Assembly (NCBI GenBank): GCA_900547015.1
Contig: URFD01000045.1
Coordinates: 1 to 11,645 of the forward strand
Direction of reading: 5' to 3'
Source of the DNA: an uncultured Oscillospiraceae bacterium
Lineage (GTDB): Bacteria; Bacillota; Clostridia; Oscillospirales; Ruminococcaceae
DNA: 11,645 nt
Part shown: positions 6,889 through 11,645 of the stretch, in pieces
How the letters are laid out: every line of letters starts with the position of its first letter
Position numbering within the stretch: the first letter of the stretch is position 1
Program-made: the position numbers and the translations under genes
Notes under the pieces: generated by a model
Seen by the model: the letters and a program-made list of their open reading frames with translations, nothing else
Database searches by the model: none
What the model was told of the DNA's origin: nothing

Positions 6889-8034
6889 AAAAAGACCCTG
6901 ATTCACGGCGGAATCCTGTGCACAATGGCAGGAGAAAATGATATCTTCACCGGTGACGTGCTGGTGGAGGACGGCAAGATTTCTCAGGTTGCTCCGGCAA
7001 TCACAGCAGAAGATGCAGAAGTTATCGATGCTACCGGCTATTATGTAATGCCAGGTCTGATCGACGCACACACCCATATCGGCCTGTTTGACTTTAACAG
7101 CGACAAGAGCGTGGATGATGCCAACGAGATGACCGACCCGGTTTCTGCGGCAATGGATGCACGCTACAGCTTTAACATCAAAGCACGCGAGCTGAAGGTT
7201 GCGTATGAGCACGGCATCACCACCATGCTCTTCACACCGGGCAGCGGCGACGTATTCTGCGGACAGCCATTTGTTGCAAAAACCTACGGCGACAATATCT
7301 TTGATATGACCGTCAAGGCTCCGGCAGCGGTTAAAATCGCGCTGGGCGGCAACCCGAAAAATACCTTTGGTGACCTCAACCGCCTGCCAATGACCCGTAT
7401 GGGCGTTGCACACGTGCTGTGGGAGACCTTCCGCAAGGCAAAAGAATATCTAGATAAGAAGGAAAAGGGCGAGAAGCAGGATTATGATGCAAATATGGAA
7501 GCAATCATCCCTGCACTGCGCGGCGAGATTCCTTGTAAAATCCACTGCACCCAGTACGATATGCTGACCGCCATCGAGGTCGCGAAGGCATACGGCGTTC
7601 GCTTCTCTCTGGAGCACGCATGGGGCGCTTCCGACTATCTGGAAGAAATCGTAGAGAGCGGCTGTGACATCTGCTATGGCCCAATTGCGACCTACCGGGC
7701 TCCCGGCGAGCGCAGAAGAGTGGATGTCGAGGCAGTCAAGATGCTGGATGACCGCGGCGTCAATGTTGCAATCATCACCGACTCCCCAATCCTGAGCGAG
7801 GAATCTCTGTATCACCACATGGGTGAAGCAGTCAGAGAGGGTCTGGCACAGGAGAGAGTTATCCGCATGGTTACCATCAATCCGGCAACTCAGCTGGGTC
7901 TTGAGGACCGTCTGGGCAGCCTGGAAGCGGGCAAGGATGCAGACATCATCCTGGTAAAAGGCAAACTGGGTCTGGATACCGATGCAAGAGTTCATCTGAC
8001 CATGATTAACGGCCAGGTCGTTTACCAGCGCTAG
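6886..8034 (+). CDS. Metal-dependent amidohydrolase, imidazolonepropionase-related (COG1228 type)
   Basis: This 382-residue cytoplasmic hydrolase has no signal peptide. An N-terminal beta-sandwich (EVIDATG at 45-51) leads to PGLIDAHTHIG, where His62 and His64 are the HxH metal ligands. His220 (KIHCTQ), His244 (SLEHAW) and Asp299 (IITDSP) occupy the strand 5, 6 and 8 positions, so a functional metal centre is likely. A bridging Lys may come from Lys144 or Lys150. The C-terminus has TINPATQLGLEDRLGSLEAGKDADI, as in the family. Characterised COG1228 members include imidazolonepropionase and metal-dependent dipeptidases/carboxypeptidases acting on X-Pro or X-Arg. The specific reaction here is unknown. 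No histidine-degradation genes are nearby, so HutI itself is unlikely. Downstream of a peptide-type importer, a role in cleaving an imported peptide or cyclic amide is a reasonable guess. Confidence 0.9.
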   Translation: MKKTLIHGGILCTMAGENDIFTGDVLVEDGKISQVAPAITAEDAEVIDATGYYVMPGLIDAHTHIGLFDFNSDKSVDDANEMTDPVSAAMDARYSFNIKARELKVAYEHGITTMLFTPGSGDVFCGQPFVAKTYGDNIFDMTVKAPAAVKIALGGNPKNTFGDLNRLPMTRMGVAHVLWETFRKAKEYLDKKEKGEKQDYDANMEAIIPALRGEIPCKIHCTQYDMLTAIEVAKAYGVRFSLEHAWGASDYLEEIVESGCDICYGPIATYRAPGERRRVDVEAVKMLDDRGVNVAIITDSPILSEESLYHHMGEAVREGLAQERVIRMVTINPATQLGLEDRLGSLEAGKDADIILVKGKLGLDTDARVHLTMINGQVVYQR

Positions 8035-8044
8035 GAAGAAAAAT

Positions 8045-8121
8045 AGAGCAGCAGACAATGAAAAACTGCCCCCTGCGTTTTTGAGATAGGGGGCAGCCAG
8101 TTGCCTGCTGCTCTTTCTTTT
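8045..8121 (+). terminator. Nested two-stem terminator of the transporter/amidohydrolase operon
   Basis: An outer perfect 10-bp stem pairs AGAGCAGCAG (8045-8054) with CTGCTGCTCT (8105-8114). Inside it an inner perfect 9-bp stem pairs CTGCCCCCT (8066-8074) with AGGGGGCAG (8088-8096) around a 13-base loop. A T-rich tail (TTTCTTTTA) follows. It starts 11 bases after the amidohydrolase stop codon, and the next gene has its own promoter-like sequence, so this is very likely the operon's end. Confidence 0.85.
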
Positions 8122-8337
8122 ATCGGCAGAAATTTTGAAAAAAAGTGCGATTTTTGATGCTATCAGTTTACAGGGGTGAAGGGGAAAACAAATAAGAAAA
8201 ACCCAAATATTTATAAGATATAGATAAAATTATTCTGCAAAGGCGGATAATGATTGACAGATTCACCAAAATATAATAAGATTGAGTCAACCTCAGAAAT
8301 CAAACGCTGATATGCGAGATTAGGAGTGTAGACAAAA
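8122..8337 (+). promoter_or_regulatory. AT-rich intergenic leader upstream of brnQ
   Basis: This stretch carries no convincing open frame. It is strongly A/T-rich, especially 8195-8240, just upstream of the promoter-like hexamers, where an UP-element-like role is possible. A short TTGAGTCAA near-palindrome lies at 8283-8291 and CGC-TGATAT-GCG at about 8306-8317; either might be an operator, but both are weak. No T-box specifier stem or conserved T-box sequence was found, although BrnQ genes in Bacillota sometimes have one. The ribosome binding site TAGGAGTG is at 8321-8328. Confidence 0.5.
8254..8282 (+). promoter_or_regulatory. Probable sigma-A promoter of brnQ
   Basis: A perfect -35 TTGACA (8254-8259) is followed after 17 bases by TAAGAT (8277-8282), four of six matches to TATAAT. 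The upstream DNA is AT-rich. Transcription would start near 8290, leaving a leader of about 50 bases. Confidence 0.55.
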
Positions 8338-9675
8338 ATGAACAACAACAAGCTGAGCACCTCTCACATCATTTACGCATCCTTTATGCTGTTTTCGATT
8401 TTCTTCGGAGCCGGAAATATGATTTTCCCGCCGAGCCTTGGACAGCAGGCAGGAACACAAGCTCCGTTGGCTTTGCTGGGCTTCAGCATCACCGACGCCG
8501 GATTGGCCGCTTTGGGCATCATAGCGGTAGTGGTAGCGGGAAACAACATGGATGATTTGGTGAGCCGTGCCGGAAAGAAGTTTGGTGTTTTTCTCACCAT
8601 GGCAATCTATCTGCTGATTGGTCCTTTGTTCGCAATCCCAAGAACAGGCGCTGTCTCGTTCGAGGTCGGCATTGTGCCGTTCCTGCCGGATGGTAGCTCT
8701 CGAGTTGTGCCGATGATGCTGTATACGGCTGTCTTTTTTGCGCTGACCTACTTCTTCTCCCTGAAGCCCACCAAGATTATCGACGTCGTGGGAAAGGTCA
8801 TGAGCCCGATTCTGCTGCTTTCCATCCTGCTGATTTTTGTAACAGCGATGCTCAACCCGCTGGGTGAGGTCATTGAACCGACGGTAGAATATGCAAACGG
8901 CCCGTTTGTCGAGGGTCTGCTTCAGGGCTATCTGGCGCTGGACGGCTTTGGTGCGCCAGTCTTTGCAATTATCATTGTCGATATCTTTAAAGAAAAGGGC
9001 GTTACCGACCGCAAGAGCATAGTCCGCTATACCTGTATGGTGGGTCTAATTGCGGCAACGCTGCTGTGTCTGGTTTATGGAGAGCTGTGTCTGCTTGGAG
9101 CACAGACCTCTGCGATGGAGCCATTTGCCAACGGCGGTGTTCTGCTCAGCTATGCAGTTCACACCATGTTTGGAAAATGGGGAAATGTCATTCTGGGTGT
9201 TGCCATGGTCATGGCTTGTCTGACCACCTCCATCGGTCTGACCACCTCCTTCGGAGACTATTTCTCCAAGCGTTACCCGAACCTGAAATACCGCAATATC
9301 ATCGGAGCAGTCTGCGTCTTTACCTGGATTGTTTCCAACATCGGTCTGGATATGCTGATGCATCTGGTTCTGCCGATTCTGGTGGTGCTGTATCCGCTGC
9401 TGACCGTGCTGGTGCTGCTGTCCTTCTTTGACCGATTCTGGCATGGACGCACCGAGGTCTATCTGCTGAGCATGGTCTTTGCTCTGCTGTTCTCCATCTT
9501 CGATGGCTTTAAAACAGCAGGAATCGCACTGGGCGGCTTGACCGAACAGGTGATGAGACTGCCATTGGCATCGGTTGGAGTCGGCTGGCTGATTCCGGCA
9601 GCGATTGGTTTTATCTTGGCACTGACCCCGATAGGGAAAAAATTTGGCGAGTATCTGCGCCGCAAGCCGGCATAA
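8338..9675 (+). CDS. brnQ: Branched-chain amino acid transport system carrier protein (LIVCS family)
   Basis: This is a single-component cation-coupled symporter expected to import leucine, isoleucine and valine across the cytoplasmic membrane. It has 445 residues, the usual length, and about twelve hydrophobic segments. The family landmarks FFGAGNMIFPP (22-32) and GPLFAIPRTGAVSFEVG (about 94-110) are both present near the N-terminus. The C-terminus ends in a short basic tail (GKKFGEYLRRKPA). The ATG at 8338 has GGAG at 8323-8326. It stands alone behind its own promoter-like sequence and is followed after 57 bases by a ROK regulator. Substrate is assigned by family; individual members vary in preference and coupling ion (Na+ or H+). 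Confidence 0.95.
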   Translation: MNNNKLSTSHIIYASFMLFSIFFGAGNMIFPPSLGQQAGTQAPLALLGFSITDAGLAALGIIAVVVAGNNMDDLVSRAGKKFGVFLTMAIYLLIGPLFAIPRTGAVSFEVGIVPFLPDGSSRVVPMMLYTAVFFALTYFFSLKPTKIIDVVGKVMSPILLLSILLIFVTAMLNPLGEVIEPTVEYANGPFVEGLLQGYLALDGFGAPVFAIIIVDIFKEKGVTDRKSIVRYTCMVGLIAATLLCLVYGELCLLGAQTSAMEPFANGGVLLSYAVHTMFGKWGNVILGVAMVMACLTTSIGLTTSFGDYFSKRYPNLKYRNIIGAVCVFTWIVSNIGLDMLMHLVLPILVVLYPLLTVLVLLSFFDRFWHGRTEVYLLSMVFALLFSIFDGFKTAGIALGGLTEQVMRLPLASVGVGWLIPAAIGFILALTPIGKKFGEYLRRKPA

Positions 9676-9732
9676 GCCTGCGCTTGGGGCAGGGAGGTAC
9701 CCGCGCTGAGGAAAGGAAAACAGAGGATTCTC

Positions 9733-10944
9733 ATGAGCAATCATACAAAAAAAATAGATCAGGAACAGATGAAGCACTTTAACCGCCAGCTGGTGTTCTA
9801 TGAGATTCATCTTCGGGGCAGTGTTTCCCGAAGCCAGCTTGCCCAGCTGACCGGGTTGACGCTGATGTCGGTCAGCCGCATCGTCGATGACCTGATTCAA
9901 ATCGGTCTGGTGGCGGAGAGCGACGATCCGTTTCAGGAGATGCTGGACCGCGAGGCATCCCACTCGGTGGGACGCAGACCCAAGCTGCTGCACGTGGTAG
10001 CGGATCGGATGCTCAGTCTTGGGGTCGAAATTGACCGAGACCACATTCAGGCAGGCGTGATGGATGTCAACGGCGAGATTTTTGCGCGCGTGGAGCGTCG
10101 GGAAAATCTGTCCAACTGTCCGCCCGAGCTGCTGGTTCAGTGGTGCGCCCAGCTGATTGACGAGCTGCATGCACTGACCGAGAAAAAATTGGAAAAAAGT
10201 CTCCCGCCCTTCCAGAGCTTGGGCGTTGTCTGTCCGGGCATCGTGGACAGCAAGCGGGGCCTGATTCACTTTTCCACCCAGCTACAGTGGAAAGAGGTGA
10301 ATCTGGTTGACCTGCTGCGGCAGGCAACCGGAATCCAGCAGATTCGTCTGGACAATGAGGTGAAATCCCGAGGACAGGCGGAAGCAATTTTGGGAGCGGG
10401 TCGTAGCATGAAGCGGGTGGCGCTCCTGAATATCGGCTCGGGAGTCGGCTCCTGTCTGGTGATTCGCCGGAAGGTCTACCGCGGCAAGGGAAATATGGCA
10501 GGAGAAATCGGACATATCTGCATCGACCCAAACGGCCGCTTGTGCGAGTGCGGGCAGAGAGGCTGTCTGCAAACCTGCCTGTCCGACTTGGCATTGTTGC
10601 AGGAGGCACAGTGGGTTCGCGGTAGCTGCACGCTGGATGAGCTGTTTCTGGCATATGAGCAGCAGGAGGGCTGGGCGGTTCAAATCGTCAACCACGCGGT
10701 CAACTATGCCGTCATGGCGCTGGGCATCCTCCGCAACCTGTATGCGCCGAACATCGTAGTACTCTGCGGAAGCTTGGTCGAGATGTACCCGTCTTTTCAA
10801 CAGGCCATCATTCGGGAATATCAGAAGCAGAACAACCGTTACGGCATCTACATGGATTTGGCGATTTCGGGCTTTGGACGGGACGGCAACCTGGCAGGCG
10901 CTGGAACGCTGGCTTTGGGACTCAATCTGGAGCAAAATCTGTAA
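9733..10944 (+). CDS. ROK-family transcriptional regulator (NagC/XylR type)
   Basis: This 403-residue protein is expected to bind DNA and release or tighten when a small ligand, usually a sugar, is bound. The N-terminal winged helix-turn-helix is at about 17-62 (SVSRSQLAQLTGLTLMSVSRIVDDLIQ spans the core helices, 30-56). GRRPK (80-84) begins the ROK domain. The zinc site is intact: His261 in GEIGH, and Cys271, Cys273 and Cys278 in the CxCGxxGC motif. Kinase features are absent. No DxGGT phosphate-binding motif is seen near 97-110, and the catalytic Asp of the usual ND motif is Glu209 (DNEV at 207-210), as in ROK repressors. The ATG at 9733 has AGAGGA at 9722-9727. Its neighbours are an amino acid carrier and a COG1751 protein rather than sugar genes, so its ligand and targets are open. 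It may control this cluster. Confidence 0.9.
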   Translation: MSNHTKKIDQEQMKHFNRQLVFYEIHLRGSVSRSQLAQLTGLTLMSVSRIVDDLIQIGLVAESDDPFQEMLDREASHSVGRRPKLLHVVADRMLSLGVEIDRDHIQAGVMDVNGEIFARVERRENLSNCPPELLVQWCAQLIDELHALTEKKLEKSLPPFQSLGVVCPGIVDSKRGLIHFSTQLQWKEVNLVDLLRQATGIQQIRLDNEVKSRGQAEAILGAGRSMKRVALLNIGSGVGSCLVIRRKVYRGKGNMAGEIGHICIDPNGRLCECGQRGCLQTCLSDLALLQEAQWVRGSCTLDELFLAYEQQEGWAVQIVNHAVNYAVMALGILRNLYAPNIVVLCGSLVEMYPSFQQAIIREYQKQNNRYGIYMDLAISGFGRDGNLAGAGTLALGLNLEQNL

Positions 10945-10981
10945 AGCCCGAATCTGCGAAAACAGGACATAGATAAAAGGA

Positions 10982-10998
10982 GCGCACCTCGGTGTGCG
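10982..10998 (+). other. Small GC-rich hairpin between the ROK gene and the last gene
   Basis: CGCAC (10983-10987) pairs with GTGCG (10994-10998) around a six-base loop. A slipped version with one G-T pair would extend to seven pairs but leaves a two-base loop. No T-run follows, so it is not a standard terminator. It sits 13 bases before the Shine-Dalgarno site of the last gene and could modulate its translation or be incidental. Confidence 0.35.
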
Positions 10999-11024
10999 TC
11001 AAGAAAGGACAGGAGGGATTGCGC

Positions 11025-11609
11025 ATGATTGCGTTTGAAAAGACCGGAACGGTCAATACAGAAGAAACCTTGAAAATCGCGCTGGCGGCAGCAGCCGAGC
11101 GGAAGCTGGACATCGTGGTTGCTTCCAGCGAGGGAAACACAGCCAAGCGGCTGGTTGCTCTGGCAAAGGAGCAGAAACTGGAACAGCACATCGTGGTGGT
11201 GCGCTGTGCATACGGTTCCAAGGAGTCCGGCACAAACCGCATGAGCGAGGAAATTGTGCGGGAGTTGGAGCAGCAGGGAGCCACCGTTGTGACCGCAGCC
11301 CATGCCCTGAGCGGTGCGGAGCGCGGCATCACCAAGGCATTTGGCAGCGTTCATCCGGTGGAGCTGATGGCATACACCCTGCGGATGTTCGGACAGGGCA
11401 TGAAGGTTTGCGTCGAGATTGCACTGATGGCGCTGGATTGCGGCAGCATCTCCTACGGCAGACCGGTCGTGTGTATCGGAGGTTCCGGACGCGGCGCAGA
11501 CACTGTTTGCATCATGACACCGTCCTACAGCTCGTCGTTGCTGGAAACCAAAATCCATGAAATTCTTTGTAAACCGGCACTTTACCCGGAAGAAAATCCT
11601 GCGAAGTAA
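11025..11609 (+). CDS. Pyruvate kinase C-terminal-domain-like protein (COG1751 family), role unknown
   Basis: This small cytoplasmic protein of 194 residues has a single alpha/beta domain related to the C-terminal regulatory domain of pyruvate kinase. Family landmarks from the ATG at 11025 are GTVNTEETLKIA (8-19), VVASSEGNTA (31-40), HALSGAERGI (93-102), RMFGQGMKV (120-128) with EIALMALDCG (131-140), and GGSGRGADT (152-160). Archaeal relatives have solved structures, one reported with a flavin nucleotide, but no reaction is established. The start is the ATG at 11025 because AGGAGGG (11011-11017) lies seven bases ahead; a GTG at 10992 precedes that site. It follows the ROK gene by 80 bases and probably belongs to the same transcript. 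The full domain is present and the last residues (ILCKP, then a short tail) match the family end. Confidence 0.85.
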   Translation: MIAFEKTGTVNTEETLKIALAAAAERKLDIVVASSEGNTAKRLVALAKEQKLEQHIVVVRCAYGSKESGTNRMSEEIVRELEQQGATVVTAAHALSGAERGITKAFGSVHPVELMAYTLRMFGQGMKVCVEIALMALDCGSISYGRPVVCIGGSGRGADTVCIMTPSYSSSLLETKIHEILCKPALYPEENPAK

Positions 11610-11623
11610 GAACAACAACCCCC

Positions 11624-11645
11624 CTGCCTTTCGACAGAAAGGCAG
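11624..11645 (+). terminator. Probable terminator cut by the window end
   Basis: CTGCCTTTC (11624-11632) pairs perfectly with GAAAGGCAG (11637-11645) around GACA. A C-run (11619-11623) precedes it and could extend the stem if G residues follow outside the window. It starts 14 bases after the stop codon. The T-run, if any, lies beyond the last base. Confidence 0.65.

Noticed and set aside
6886..8034. Calling the active amidohydrolase HutI (imidazolonepropionase)
   Set aside because: No histidine-degradation genes are adjacent, and the internal motifs fit the broader COG1228 group with unknown substrate better than HutI itself.
8272..8277. Perfect TATAAT hexamer after TTGACA
   Set aside because: The spacing to TTGACA is only 12 bases, too short for a sigma-A promoter; TAAGAT at 17 bases is preferred as the -10.
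9066..9431. Plus-strand 121-codon frame inside brnQ
   Set aside because: Lies in another frame within a clear transporter gene and has no start signal or recognisable domain.
9680..9712. Possible hairpin (GGG-AGGTA-CCC flanked by GCGC on both sides) between brnQ and the ROK gene
   Set aside because: The two short stems are separated by an asymmetric eight-base bulge and no T-run follows; too weak to list as a terminator or operator.

Overview
The window looks like chromosomal DNA from a Gram-positive Bacillota, most likely a gut-type Clostridia (Oscillospiraceae-like). The grounds are strong AGGAGG-type ribosome binding sites, tight co-directional operons, a lipoprotein solute-binding protein, Rho-independent-type hairpins and roughly balanced base composition. 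No marker gene fixes the taxon. All ten genes lie on the + strand and fall into two transcription units.

Unit 1 (1-8114) is a peptide-type ABC importer in the order permease B, permease C, ATPase D, ATPase F, solute-binding lipoprotein. It is followed, across a strong hairpin, by two overlapping amidohydrolase-family genes. The first 97 bases are GC-rich, contain two back-to-back hairpins and do not encode the missing N-terminus of permease B. That gene is therefore either cut off by an insertion or joined to foreign sequence. The two amidohydrolase-type proteins are paralogues of about 371 and 382 residues. The second keeps the expected metal ligands (HTH, two further His, one Asp). The first has lost every one of them but is an intact open frame that shares the second's scaffold motifs. 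A TAATG stop/start overlap links the two genes. I read this as a pseudoenzyme/enzyme pair that may act as a heteromer on whatever the transporter imports; that function is inference. A nested two-stem hairpin with a T-rich tail closes the unit.

Unit 2 (8254-11645) begins in a 303-base intergenic region with a plausible sigma-A promoter. It encodes a BrnQ branched-chain amino acid carrier, a ROK-family transcriptional regulator (helix-turn-helix plus sugar-kinase-like domain with its zinc site but without kinase residues), and a small protein of the pyruvate-kinase-C-terminal-domain-like family (COG1751, biochemical role unsettled). The window ends inside a perfect hairpin that is probably this unit's terminator.

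Taken together, the region appears devoted to import of peptides and branched-chain amino acids, with intracellular processing. The catalytically dead amidohydrolase is the most unusual element. No RNA genes, CRISPR arrays or complete mobile elements were seen.
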